The notes: generated from the sequence alone by a model not told the origin. Positions 9,741-18,045 are shown, numbered from the stretch's first letter. The stretch: DNA of 64,000 nucleotides from Bacillota bacterium (GCA_023411175.1 JAEYPB010000019.1:1-64000); one strand, 5' to 3'. A program made the numbers and translations.

Positions 9741-9769
9741 ATTATCCTACGTATGACATAGGATGTCAA
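9741..9769 (-). promoter_or_regulatory. Consensus promoter with palindromic operator for the transaldolase/transketolase operon
   Basis: On the minus strand TTGACA (9769-9764) and GATAAT (9746-9741) are 17 bases apart, with the start of transcription expected near 9733. The spacer is filled by a 21-base imperfect palindrome, 9744-9764, with arms ATCCTATGT and ACGTAGGAT around CAT (eight of nine positions symmetric). The core resembles GntR/FadR-type operators (GTATGAC). Repression by blocking polymerase is the natural reading. No cognate regulator gene is adjacent. Confidence 0.75.
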
Positions 9770-9963
9770 CGGCGTACGCAAAAAATCTGTAGTATCTATA
9801 ATGCATCACGGAATATAATCGCAGGTTGCACAGTTTATGAGGATCGGCTTGATACGCACCGCGACCTGCAGGGACGCGGCCACACCGCGGAAGCCCCATC
9901 GCGACAGTTCCAGCGGCGAAATGCTGATTTGACACAAATTCGCTTAAACCGATGTCAAAGTTG
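9770..9963. other. Intergenic region between divergent operons
   Basis: No open frame with a ribosome site is seen. The only structure noted is a dyad, TTTGACA (9928-9934) and TGTCAAA (9953-9959), 18 bases apart, just upstream of the exporter promoter; it could be an operator. Confidence 0.4.
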
Positions 9964-9972
9964 TGGTAAAAT
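9964..9972 (+). promoter_or_regulatory. Probable extended -10 promoter of the ABC exporter operon
   Basis: TGGTAAAAT gives an extended -10 (TGn-TAAAAT) 27 bases before the start codon at 10000. No good -35 is present, as expected for an extended -10 promoter. Confidence 0.45.
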
Positions 9973-9999
9973 GGTTTCATGCGGAAACGGAGGACAATT

Positions 10000-10686
10000 A
10001 TGCTGAAGTGCGAACACCTGACCAAAAAATACATCACCACCACCGCGGTTAACGATCTTTCCCTGGAAATCCCCAGGGGGCGCGTGTACGCGCTGCTCGG
10101 CCCCAACGGCAGCGGCAAGACCACCTTCATGAAGATGGTAGCGGGGCTGGTCAAGCCCTCGTCGGGTTCGCTCGCCTTTGAGGGCGAGCCCATCGGCGTA
10201 GCGAGCAAGGCCCGCGTCGCCTACATGCCCACCGAGGGCTACTTCTTCGGCTACATGAACGGCGCGGACGTGGGCGCCTACTACCGCGACTTCTTTCCCG
10301 ACTTTGACCGCGCGCGCTACCAGGAGATGCTGGAGCGGATGCAGCTGCCCGAGAAGACCCGCGTGCGGCAGCTGTCCAGCGGTATGATGGCCAAGCTCAA
10401 GCTGGCGGCGACGCTCGCCCGGAACAGCGAGCTCATCATGCTGGACGAGCCGCTCAACGGCATCGACATCATCGCCCGGGACCAGGTGATCGAGGCCATC
10501 AAGGAGCGCATTTCCCCCGAGCGCACGTTCCTTTTGTCCAGCCATCTGGTGGACGAACTCGAGCGCATCGTGGACTACGCCGTGTTCATGAAGTCCGGCA
10601 CCAGCGTGCTGGAAGGCAACGCGGACGGCCTTCGGGAGGCGCACGGAAAGGGTCTTGTGGACCTGTACAAAGAGATCTATGCGTGA
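10000..10686 (+). CDS. ABC transporter ATP-binding protein (ABC-2 type exporter)
   Basis: 228 residues from ATG 10000 behind CGGAGGA. Walker A is LLGPNGSGKTTF, the signature LSSGMMAKLKLA, Walker B LIMLDEPLNGID, with the switch histidine in LLSSHL. It pairs with the membrane protein encoded nine bases downstream. The single-domain plus ABC-2 permease layout resembles YtrBC-like or bacitracin/lantibiotic-type exporters. Substrate unknown. The start six codons upstream is disfavoured because the ribosome site lies between. Confidence 0.88.
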   Translation: MLKCEHLTKKYITTTAVNDLSLEIPRGRVYALLGPNGSGKTTFMKMVAGLVKPSSGSLAFEGEPIGVASKARVAYMPTEGYFFGYMNGADVGAYYRDFFPDFDRARYQEMLERMQLPEKTRVRQLSSGMMAKLKLAATLARNSELIMLDEPLNGIDIIARDQVIEAIKERISPERTFLLSSHLVDELERIVDYAVFMKSGTSVLEGNADGLREAHGKGLVDLYKEIYA

Positions 10687-10695
10687 GGTAAAGAC

Positions 10696-11460
10696 ATGTT
10701 CAATCTGATTAAATACGAATACCGCAGAAACCTTTCGATGATCGTGGCGATGCTGGGCGCGCTTATGCTGCTGCAGGGCTTTTTCTTGTTCGCCATCTTC
10801 AAAAAGGATGTGGATCTGGTGATCCCGGCGGCATCGCTGATGGTGTTCGCCGCGTCCATGTGCGTACTGGGCATGCTGGTCTACAGCGTCGCGCTGTATT
10901 CGCGGGAGCTGAACGCCAAGACCAGCTATCTGACCTTCATGACGCCCAACACCCCGGCCAAGATCCTGGGCTCGAAGCTCCTGGCGGCGCTCCTTCTGGG
11001 CCTTGTCTTCGCGCTGATCCTCTCCGCCCTCGCCGCATGGGACTTTGCGCTCCTCACCAAGACCTTCCCGGAGATCGAGCTGAGCCGGGTCATCGTGGAG
11101 GAGCTCCTCCGGAACATGGCCACCACCGATCTTGCCACCATCCTCACCACCATTGCGGCGATGGGCGTCGGCTTTCTGATCAACTTCTTCACCTTCGTGG
11201 TGGTGGCTTACCTTGCCATCACGCTAAGCGCCACGGTTCTCCAGAACGCAAAGCTCAAAAAGCTGGTCAGCTTCGTGTTCTTCGTCGCCATCATGGCGCT
11301 TCTGCAGTGGGGCGTATCGCTTCTTCCAACGGATTACAGCGGCGCCGACCTAACGCAGGCGCTCCTCTCCGCGTGGCCGCAATACGCCGTGTACCTGGTT
11401 GTCATCGTCGCCTCCTTTGCGCTGAGCGCGTGGCTCCTGGAGAAAAAGGTCAGCCTGTAG
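10696..11460 (+). CDS. ABC-2 type transporter permease
   Basis: 254 residues with about six predicted membrane helices: residues 15-35, 40-65, about 95-115, 150-180, 190-210 and 225-250. The lysine-rich end LEKKVSL closes the protein. Ribosome site GAGGTAAAG. It forms the membrane part of the exporter with the preceding ATPase. No family motif betrays the substrate; a role in extrusion of a toxic compound or envelope precursor is only inference. Confidence 0.8.
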   Translation: MFNLIKYEYRRNLSMIVAMLGALMLLQGFFLFAIFKKDVDLVIPAASLMVFAASMCVLGMLVYSVALYSRELNAKTSYLTFMTPNTPAKILGSKLLAALLLGLVFALILSALAAWDFALLTKTFPEIELSRVIVEELLRNMATTDLATILTTIAAMGVGFLINFFTFVVVAYLAITLSATVLQNAKLKKLVSFVFFVAIMALLQWGVSLLPTDYSGADLTQALLSAWPQYAVYLVVIVASFALSAWLLEKKVSL

Positions 11461-11477
11461 CGCGGGGAGGGTGTTCA

Positions 11478-12443
11478 ATGAAACCGTGGAAGCCCATGCT
11501 CGCGGCGCTTGCCTGTTTTGTGATCTGGGGGTTTTCTTTTCTCGCGTCCAAGGTCGGGCAGATGGCGGCGTCGCCCCTCGTGATCCTGATGTACCGGTTT
11601 GACATCGCCTTCGCCGCGATGGCCGCCATCGGGCTTGCCCGCGGCTGGAAGCGAAAAAAAGGCCAGGATTTCAGGCGCACGCAGGATTTCCCCCTTGCAC
11701 CAGAAAAGCCGCTGGGGTGTTCGATGCTACGAGGTCGGGATCTCCGGCCGCTTATTGTGCTCGGGCTTTGCGAGCCGGTGATCTACTTTCTCGGCGAGCA
11801 GTATGGCCTCATGTACACCAATTCCGCTTTCACCGGCGTGATGATCGCCGTCATCCCCATCGTGACGCTTCTTTTGACGGCGATATTTCTGAAGGAGCGG
11901 CCCACGCGGCCCCAGTGGCTTTTTTGCCTCATCTCCATCGCGGGCGTCGCGGCCATCACGCTGATGGCGGGGGGCAGCGGCCAGATCAGACCGGAGGGCA
12001 TCTTGCTCCTCGTCATGGCGGTGGTCGCGGGCTCGGTCTACAGCGTCATCAGCCGGGGCATATCGGGCGAATTCTCCGCCTTTGAGCGCAGCTTCGCCAT
12101 GCAGCTGATGGGCGCGGTGTTCTTTACCCTGCTGGCGCTGATCGAAAACCGCGGCGATTTATCGAAATTGACGGCGCCCCTTGCGTCCCCCGACTTTGTG
12201 TTTGCCGCGCTGTACCTGAGCCTGGGCGCGTCGCTGACGGGATATCTTCTCTTCAACTATGCGGTGTCCCACGCGCCGATGGCGAAGATCGTCTCCCTCA
12301 GCAACCTCACCACCGTCTTGTCGGTCTTGGCGGGGGTAGTGCTCTTGGGCGAGCCCTTCTCCCCCGGCTCCGCCGTCGCTCTACTCGTGATCCTCGCCGG
12401 CATCTGGGGCGTGCAGCGCACCGGCCCCGCCGCACCTGCCTGA
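11478..12443 (+). CDS. EamA/DMT-superfamily transporter
   Basis: 321 residues from ATG 11478 behind GGGGAGGG. Shows the duplicated EamA layout with ten helices; the first starts LACFVIWGFSFLASKVG, typical of the family, and the second half has TGYLLFNYAVSHAPMAKIVSLSNLTTV. DMT members export metabolites or amino acids. Helices 1 and 2 are followed by an unusually long basic loop (about residues 55-90). It ends four bases from the convergent MATE gene, with no room for a terminator. Confidence 0.88.
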   Translation: MKPWKPMLAALACFVIWGFSFLASKVGQMAASPLVILMYRFDIAFAAMAAIGLARGWKRKKGQDFRRTQDFPLAPEKPLGCSMLRGRDLRPLIVLGLCEPVIYFLGEQYGLMYTNSAFTGVMIAVIPIVTLLLTAIFLKERPTRPQWLFCLISIAGVAAITLMAGGSGQIRPEGILLLVMAVVAGSVYSVISRGISGEFSAFERSFAMQLMGAVFFTLLALIENRGDLSKLTAPLASPDFVFAALYLSLGASLTGYLLFNYAVSHAPMAKIVSLSNLTTVLSVLAGVVLLGEPFSPGSAVALLVILAGIWGVQRTGPAAPA

Positions 12444-12447
12444 GCCG

Positions 12448-13815
12448 TCACGCCGACGCCTTTACGCCCTCTCTTGAAGGGGGCGTTTTGTTTGGGCAAG
12501 CGCGAAACAAAACCGCCCGGCAGGTCACATACAGGGCGAGGGCGGACAGCGCCCAACCCAGCGGGTTGACCGCGCAGATCGCAAGAAAGCCGAACTTCGC
12601 GGCCCCGAAGACGGCGGCGGCCAGCCGCACGATCAGGTCGTAGACCGAGGCGATCACCGCTTTTCCGGGCTTGCCGATGCCTTGCAGCACGTTTTTCAGG
12701 ATCGACACCGTCATCTGCAGCGGCGCGGCCAGCGCGCACCACAGCATGTACTGCCCCGCAAGGCCGGTAATCCCTTCCGGCGTGCCACCGATCAGGAGCG
12801 GGACGAGAAACCCCCTGCCCGCCACCACGGCGAGCGCACAGGGCGTCAGGACGAGCGAGAGCAGGAGGACGAGCTGCAGCGCCCCGGAACGTATCCTGTC
12901 TGGTCGGTCCGCGCCGCAGTTCTGGCCGCTGAAGACCTCCGCGACGCCGCCCAACATCAATCCCGGCATCAGCGCCACCGAGAGCAGCCTGTCGCCCGCC
13001 GCCACCGCGGCCACCGCCATGCTGCCCTGCGTATTGATCGCGTACTGAAACGCGGTCGCGCCTGCGGAGGCCATGAAATTTGTCAGCGCGATGGGCGCGC
13101 CCAGCGAAAGGAGCTTCCGCGCGATCTCCTTGCGCACGCCGAAGGGCATCAGGCGCGCGATGCCCGGATGCGCGCGCAGCACGCGCCTGAGAAAAAGCGC
13201 GCAGGCCGCGCCGTGGGACAAGACCGACGCCAGCGCCGCGCCGGCGACGTCGAGTCGCAATACCGCGACGAGGAGGACGTCCAGCCCCAGGTGCAGCGCC
13301 GTCGCCAGGATCAGGAACCGAAAGGGCGTGCGCGTGTCGCCGCCGGCCCGCATGATACCGGACAGCGTCATGAAAACAAGTGGAATCGGCATGCCCAGAA
13401 GCTCTATGCGCAGGTAGGTAAGCGCGCGGGGCGCGATGTCGACCGGCGTGCCGGCAAGGGCGATCAACCTGTCCGCAAACAGCGCGCCGGGGACGGCGAT
13501 GAGGAGCGCCATCGCCGAGGTCATCAGAAGCGCCGCGCAGGCGAAGCGGTCCAGGGCCTCCCGGTCGCCCGCGCCCACCGCCAGCGCGATGGGGATCAGA
13601 AAGCCGTTGGCAAAGCCCATCAGAAAGCCGGTGGCCAGAAACGCCACCGGAGCGGCTGCCGCAATGCCCGCAAACGCGGCGACGCCCGCCGCACGGGCGA
13701 CGATGAGCCCGTCTACGAAGCCCGAAAGCTGCATCAAGACGCTCCCCGCGATCAGCGGCGCGGAAAAGGCCAGCATCTTCTTGACCGGGCTACCTGTCGT
13801 CATGTCGATCCCCAT
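12448..13815 (-). CDS. MATE family efflux transporter
   Basis: 455 residues, twelve helices, cation-driven multidrug/toxin extrusion. Near the N-terminus it has the MATE pattern MTTGSPVKKMLAFSAPLIAGSVLMQ and the helix-2 segment VDGLIVARAAG; the second half repeats it (LLSLGAPIALTNFMAS). Three ATGs cluster at 13821, 13815 and 13803; AGGGAGGTG touches the first, so 13815, eight bases beyond GGAGG, is chosen. It is divergent from the small CSAEF-repeat protein gene. Substrate unknown. Confidence 0.88.
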   Translation of the reverse strand: MGIDMTTGSPVKKMLAFSAPLIAGSVLMQLSGFVDGLIVARAAGVAAFAGIAAAAPVAFLATGFLMGFANGFLIPIALAVGAGDREALDRFACAALLMTSAMALLIAVPGALFADRLIALAGTPVDIAPRALTYLRIELLGMPIPLVFMTLSGIMRAGGDTRTPFRFLILATALHLGLDVLLVAVLRLDVAGAALASVLSHGAACALFLRRVLRAHPGIARLMPFGVRKEIARKLLSLGAPIALTNFMASAGATAFQYAINTQGSMAVAAVAAGDRLLSVALMPGLMLGGVAEVFSGQNCGADRPDRIRSGALQLVLLLSLVLTPCALAVVAGRGFLVPLLIGGTPEGITGLAGQYMLWCALAAPLQMTVSILKNVLQGIGKPGKAVIASVYDLIVRLAAAVFGAAKFGFLAICAVNPLGWALSALALYVTCRAVLFRACPNKTPPSREGVKASA

Positions 13816-13872
13816 GCGCATCACCTCCCTCCATCGTATCCGCATTCGCGCCCGGAAAGACCGCCCCTCCGC

Positions 13873-13901
13873 TTTACAAGAAACGGCGTTCATACTATAA
13901 T
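13873..13901 (+). promoter_or_regulatory. Strong promoter for the small CSAEF-repeat gene
   Basis: TTTACA (13873-13878) and TATAAT (13896-13901) separated by 17 bases; transcription should start near 13908, leaving a leader of about 67 bases before ATG 13975. Confidence 0.75.
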
Positions 13902-13974
13902 GGAACCAGCCGCCGCCATCCGGCGGCCCAGTATATCCAGAGTATCCGGTTTTCGGAGGCAAGGAGGCACGCAT

Positions 13975-14283
13975 ATGGACGAGCGGAAGAAAAACGGCGC
14001 ATACAACGAGGACTATGACGGGCTGGTCTGCTCCGCGGAGTTCGCGGCAGGCTGTGCCGATCCGCAGGAAGGCACGCCGCCCAAGCTCGCGGCCGGAGCA
14101 CCCATCCCTACGGTGCGCGACCGGTCTCAACCGGTGAAGGCCGCGGCGGAGGACGAGCCGCCCCTGCCCGTATCCACCCACAACGCTACCGAGGAGCCCG
14201 AGGCGGGCTTCCCTGAGATCGCCTGTTCCGCGGAATTTCCCGAGGGCTGCGTAGACCCAACGGGGGGCGAAGCCCACCCTTAG
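13975..14283 (+). CDS. Small protein of unknown function with two CSAEFxxGCxDP motifs
   Basis: 102 residues; start fixed by AAGGAGG nine bases before ATG 13975 and by its own strong promoter. No family recognised. The pattern CSAEF-xx-GC-x-DP occurs twice, at residues 19-30 and 84-95, separated by a Pro/Ala/Glu-rich, probably disordered linker. The protein is acidic, has no signal peptide and no membrane segment. Each motif supplies a CX7C pair that could bind metal, form a disulfide or be modified. Neighbours (divergent MATE pump, downstream aldo/keto reductase) give no clear hint. Real gene: confident; function: unknown. Confidence 0.8.
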   Translation: MDERKKNGAYNEDYDGLVCSAEFAAGCADPQEGTPPKLAAGAPIPTVRDRSQPVKAAAEDEPPLPVSTHNATEEPEAGFPEIACSAEFPEGCVDPTGGEAHP

Positions 14284-14392
14284 TGCCGGGAAAAGCAGCC
14301 CTCCCGGCTTCGCATCCGCGGCTGCGCTCCCAAAGCGGCAACCATCATACACGGGCGGCCGTGCGATCATGAATTAATCCGGAGGTGACGAC

Positions 14393-15247
14393 ATGCTGTA
14401 CCATTCTTTGGGCAAAACCGGCCTCAACGTATCCGCCGTCGTATTCGGCGGCATCATCAACATGGACGAATCCCAGGCGCAGGCCGACGATTACGTGGCC
14501 CAGGCCATCGACGCGGGCGTCAACTACTTCGACGTCGCGCCCACCTACGGCGACGCGGAGGATCGGCTGGGCCCCGCGCTGGCTCCCTATCGCAAAGATG
14601 TGTTCCTCGCCTGCAAAACCGACCAGCGCGGCGCGAAAGGCGCGCGCGAAAAGCTGGAGGATTCGCTGCGGAAGCTCAAGACGGACCACTTTGACGTCTA
14701 CCAACTGCACGCGCTGACCACGGACGAGGATCTGGACCGAGCTTTCGGCCCCGACGGCGCGATGGAAGTGGTGCTCAAGGCGAAGCGCGACGGCATCATC
14801 CGAAACATCGGCTTCTCCGCCCACAGCGAGGACGTGGCGCTTCGGGCGCTTTCGATGTTCGACTTTGACACGGTGCTCTTCCCGCTCAACTGGGCGCTGG
14901 GCATCAACCGGGGCTGGGGTGACCGCATCTCGGAAACGGTGAAGAAAAAGGGCATCGGCCTTCTGGGCATGAAAGCGCTGGTTCGCCGCAACTGGCGGGA
15001 GGGCGAAGCGCGCCCCTACCCCAAGTCCTGGTGCCAGCCCATCTGGGGCGACGAGGCGCTGGGCGTGGCCGCGATGAAATATGCGGTTCTGAAAGGCGCC
15101 CACACGCTGGTGCCGCCGGGCAACTTCGAGCACTTCTCCTTCATGCTGGACCATGCGGACGCCTGCTACACGAAAGCCCTGACCGACGAAGAGTGGGCGA
15201 TGCTGCGCCGCGAGGCCAAGGAAGCCGAAAAAGAACTGATCTTCTGA
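14393..15247 (+). CDS. Aldo/keto reductase
   Basis: 284 residues behind GGAGGTGACG. NAD(P)H-dependent reductase barrel with the catalytic tetrad visible: Asp in NYFDVAPTYG, Tyr of the same segment, Lys in VFLACKTDQ, His in DVYQLHAL. Starts with the usual LGKTGLNVSAVVFGG. This subgroup, lacking the C-terminal 4Fe-4S extension, is widespread in Clostridia and reduces aldehydes or ketoses. A leaderless gap of 109 bases with a GC hairpin separates it from the small protein gene; a clear terminator follows. Confidence 0.9.
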   Translation: MLYHSLGKTGLNVSAVVFGGIINMDESQAQADDYVAQAIDAGVNYFDVAPTYGDAEDRLGPALAPYRKDVFLACKTDQRGAKGAREKLEDSLRKLKTDHFDVYQLHALTTDEDLDRAFGPDGAMEVVLKAKRDGIIRNIGFSAHSEDVALRALSMFDFDTVLFPLNWALGINRGWGDRISETVKKKGIGLLGMKALVRRNWREGEARPYPKSWCQPIWGDEALGVAAMKYAVLKGAHTLVPPGNFEHFSFMLDHADACYTKALTDEEWAMLRREAKEAEKELIF

Positions 15248-15271
15248 GCACCCCGGTTACGGGCGTGCATC

Positions 15272-15302
15272 AAGGCCGGAAGTTGACGCTTCCGGCCTTT
15301 CG
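15272..15302 (+). terminator. Intrinsic terminator of the aldo/keto reductase gene
   Basis: Arms AAGGCCGGAAG (15272-15282) and CTTCCGGCCTT (15289-15299), loop of six, then TTTC. Confidence 0.85.
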
Positions 15303-15340
15303 CATTGTACATAACCGACCGTTCCGGCCTTTCGAAACAA

Positions 15341-15370
15341 AAATGCGGACGGCCTAAACCGTCCGCATTT
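15341..15370 (-). terminator. Intrinsic terminator of the secreted duplicated protein gene
   Basis: Arms of 12 bp, 15341-15352 and 15359-15370, six-base loop. Read on the minus strand it is followed by TTTTTG, placing it 20 bases after the stop at 15390; it may also back up the plus-strand terminator. Confidence 0.85.
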
Positions 15371-15389
15371 CTTGAAAGCTGTGTTTATG

Positions 15390-16388
15390 TTAGCCCTGGA
15401 TCGCTTTGAGCACAACAGCCTGCATCTCGGAGACGGTGACGCTGGCGACGCTGGCGAGATCCGCGTCGGCGGCCTTGCCATCCTCGGTCAGCTGGATGCC
15501 GGTCACCTGCTCGGCGTTCTTGCCCACCACGAAGGCGGCGAAGCCCGCGGCCTGCTCATTCCATTCCTTACCGATCGCGGAAGCCTTCTTCATGCCGTAG
15601 GCTTCGCCCAGCTCGTTCTTGGTCTGGGGGGCGGCGCTGACGTCCGAGGTGATCTGGCCGGCGGCGTCAAAGGCCACGGTGCCCTGCAGCGCGTCCATGA
15701 TGCAGCTGGTGACGACGCCCTGATCGTTGTACGTCACGGCGGTCATGAAGCTATAGGACTGGGCGGAACCCGCCGCGTCGGCGGCAGCGGCCTTGGACAT
15801 GTGCATGTCGGAGGCGATGCCCAGACCCAGCTTGTCGCCCGCGCCCGCGCCGATCGCCTGCGCGTTCTGCGCGGCCTTGACGATGGCCTCGAGGTAGCTG
15901 CCGATCTTGATGGTGACGGAAGCGGTCAGGTCAGCGCCGGTGGGCTGCTTGTCTTCGTTCACGGCGATCGCCAGCACTTCGTCCACCGTCTTGCCCTTGA
16001 CATATTCGGCCAGCGCGGCGGCCTGCTCAAACCATTCCTTGCCGATAGGCGAAGCCTTGGCCATGCCGTAGTCGGCGCCCAGCTCGGTCTTGGTCTTGAA
16101 GATGGTGCCGATGTCGGTCTTGAGGGATCCGTCCGCGCCAAAATTGATCTTTGCCTGAATGGCGTCGATGACGCAATCCACGATTTTGCCATCCTGGTCG
16201 ACGGTGACGGCGACCACGGCGGCGTCGGTCTGCGCAAGGCCATCCGCATCCGCCGTCGCGGACTTGGAGCTGGTCAGGCTCGTCACGGCCGCAAGGCCGG
16301 TTTTGAGCTCACCTTCCGCCGAAACGGAAATAGTCATGAGGCCCGCCACAAGGATAAGGGCCAGAACGAGCGCGGCAATCTTCTTCAC
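15390..16388 (-). CDS. Secreted protein with two tandem copies of an unnamed ~150-residue domain
   Basis: 332 residues from GTG 16388, eight bases beyond GGAGG; the GTG at 16397 lies inside the ribosome site. A signal peptide (basic MKK, hydrophobic to about 20, cleavage near VSA-E) has no lipobox cysteine. Two homologous halves, about 27-175 and 185-330, share SKSA/SKAA, a beta segment with C(V/I)xDA(I/L)Q, and the pattern TK-ELG-YGM-KAS-IGKEW-EQAA. One cysteine per copy is conserved. I do not recognise a named domain. Single gene with its own consensus promoter and terminator, so likely an abundant exported or periplasmic factor. Confidence 0.8.
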   Translation of the reverse strand: MKKIAALVLALILVAGLMTISVSAEGELKTGLAAVTSLTSSKSATADADGLAQTDAAVVAVTVDQDGKIVDCVIDAIQAKINFGADGSLKTDIGTIFKTKTELGADYGMAKASPIGKEWFEQAAALAEYVKGKTVDEVLAIAVNEDKQPTGADLTASVTIKIGSYLEAIVKAAQNAQAIGAGAGDKLGLGIASDMHMSKAAAADAAGSAQSYSFMTAVTYNDQGVVTSCIMDALQGTVAFDAAGQITSDVSAAPQTKNELGEAYGMKKASAIGKEWNEQAAGFAAFVVGKNAEQVTGIQLTEDGKAADADLASVASVTVSEMQAVVLKAIQG

Positions 16389-16436
16389 TGAAGGCACCTC
16401 CGATGATATTTACATGGCGTTTCATACACCGAAGTC

Positions 16437-16465
16437 ATTTTATCAAAAATAATTGCAACTGTCAA
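16437..16465 (-). promoter_or_regulatory. Consensus promoter of the secreted duplicated protein gene
   Basis: Minus strand TTGACA (16465-16460), 17-base AT-rich spacer, TAAAAT (16442-16437); start expected near 16430, leader about 42 bases. The remaining 200 bases up to the glycosylase stop hold no gene I can support. Confidence 0.85.
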
Positions 16466-16666
16466 CAGAAAATAGTCGCATATCGATAAAAATTTATCTA
16501 TAACACGCCTTCTTGGGGTGTTAAAATGTGTAATTACTTTGGTTCGTCTTCCATAAGGTTTAGCCACGTGAGGGATCTCGGAACAGGGCCGGATAAGGCT
16601 TTCAAATGAAAAAACAGGCACAATAAACCAGCCGGATGCCCTTACTTCTTAAAATGACGGCTGAAG

Positions 16667-17506
16667 TCAGGTCATCAGCCCGCAGCGCGCGCAGTGGAAC
16701 AGGTACTGCTGCAGGATGCCCGCGTTCCGGCCGAAGCGGGCCCGGGCCGTTTCAGCCACCCGCGCGCCGTTCTTTTCGTCGATGCCCAGCCACGCCCGCG
16801 AGAGCCGTGCCACCCACACATCCACAGGATAGGCCGAAAGATGACCGCAGCCGAACAGCAGCACGCAATCGGCCACCTTGGGGCCGACGCCGGGGAGTTC
16901 CATCAGCTTCCGGTGTGCCTCCTCGTAGGGCATGTCGCCGAGGGTCTCCAGCGGAAAGCCCTCCGCCACCCTGCGGGCGGATTCGGCGATGTATTCCGCC
17001 CGGTAGCCCGCGCCCAGCGCCCTGAGCGCCTCCGCACCGGCCGCGGCCAGCGCCTGCGGGGCGGGAAAGGCGTTGAGCGCCCTTCCAAAGGCCTCATGGC
17101 GCGCTCCGTATCCCTCGCACAGCGCACGCACCAGCTTGCCGATCCTCGCGGTGTTGTTGTTCTGGGACAGAAGGAACGCCACCAGCGCCTCCCAGGGCGG
17201 CTGGCGCAGGATGCGCAGCCCCGGGAGCAGTTTAAAGGCTTCATCCGCGCGGGGGCAGTCCGAAAACTCCCGCGCGACGGCGCCGTAATCCCGGTCGAGA
17301 TCGAAGTAGTTTTTGACAAATACCTCGGGGCAATCGTCGGTCGCATCGACCCGGATGCCCGCGCCCAGCGGCGCGACCCGCAGGGGTACGCCGCCGGACA
17401 CCGAATAAAACATGCCGTCCCATCCCCGCCAGTGAAACGCCTGCGCGCTGTCCACAAGGGTCAGTCGGGCGTCAAAGGAGGCCTTGGGGAATTCGTATGT
17501 GCGCAT
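16667..17506 (-). CDS. ogg: 8-oxoguanine DNA glycosylase/AP lyase, OGG1 type
   Basis: 279 residues. Removes 8-oxoguanine from DNA and cleaves the abasic strand. The helix-hairpin-helix LPGVGPKVADCVLLF carries the catalytic lysine K210 and the later aspartate D229 is in AYPVDVWVARL; the OGG1 damage-recognition motif SQNNNTARI is at 114-122. No zinc finger or iron-sulfur cluster is present. This is the eukaryote-like OGG1 branch known from Clostridia, not MutM. Start ATG 17506 with GAGG upstream; 14 bases after the nitroreductase stop, probably cotranscribed. Confidence 0.93.
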   Translation of the reverse strand: MRTYEFPKASFDARLTLVDSAQAFHWRGWDGMFYSVSGGVPLRVAPLGAGIRVDATDDCPEVFVKNYFDLDRDYGAVAREFSDCPRADEAFKLLPGLRILRQPPWEALVAFLLSQNNNTARIGKLVRALCEGYGARHEAFGRALNAFPAPQALAAAGAEALRALGAGYRAEYIAESARRVAEGFPLETLGDMPYEEAHRKLMELPGVGPKVADCVLLFGCGHLSAYPVDVWVARLSRAWLGIDEKNGARVAETARARFGRNAGILQQYLFHCARCGLMT

Positions 17507-17520
17507 ATATCCTCGCTATT

Positions 17521-18027
17521 TTAAATGATGCGAACCCGGCCGGGGTCATAGAAGCCCCTGACCTTCGGGTCTTCGTCCGGCACGCCCACCGCGATCACGT
17601 TGAAGGGAACGCTCTCGCCGCCGACAATTTTTCGGATACCCTCCATCAGTTCCTTCCGCGGGTACACGCCGCACCACACCGCGCCGTAACCCAGCGCGAC
17701 GGCTTGGAGCAGCAGATTCTCCGTGGCGGCGGCACAGTCCTGCGGCCAGTACTCCGGCATGTCCTCCGGCAGAAGATCGGGCCGGGCGCCCACCACCACC
17801 GCGAAGGATGCGTCCGCCACCATCCGGGCGTAGGGATGGAGCCGGGCGATCTCCCGGCGTGCCGCTTCGCTCCTGACCACGGTAAAGTCCCAGGGGCGGG
17901 TGTTGCAGGCGCTGGGCGCCAGCATCGCGGCCTCCAGCATGGCCTTGATATGCTCCTCCGGAATTTCAGCGCCCTTTTTGAATTTCCGAATGCTGCGCCG
18001 CGCGCGAATGGCCTCAGTCAGGTTCAT
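17521..18027 (-). CDS. Nitroreductase family protein (FMN-dependent)
   Basis: 168 residues behind AAGGAGGT. Has the short nitroreductase pattern: RRSIRKFKKGAEIPEEHIKAMLEAAMLAPSACNTRPWDF at the N-terminus binds the FMN phosphate, and GYGAVWCGVYPR occurs in the second half. Small clostridial members of this group lack a proven substrate. Located between a lactonase and an OGG1-type glycosylase in a minus-strand run; 18 bases follow the lactonase stop. Confidence 0.9.
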   Translation of the reverse strand: MNLTEAIRARRSIRKFKKGAEIPEEHIKAMLEAAMLAPSACNTRPWDFTVVRSEAARREIARLHPYARMVADASFAVVVGARPDLLPEDMPEYWPQDCAAATENLLLQAVALGYGAVWCGVYPRKELMEGIRKIVGGESVPFNVIAVGVPDEDPKVRGFYDPGRVRII

Positions 18028-18045
18028 GGGATACCTCCTTCCGCG

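Noticed and set aside
12682..13974. Plus-strand open frame leading into the CSAEF-repeat gene
   Set aside because: The part before 13975 is the antisense of the MATE gene; the ribosome site and promoter place the true start at 13975.
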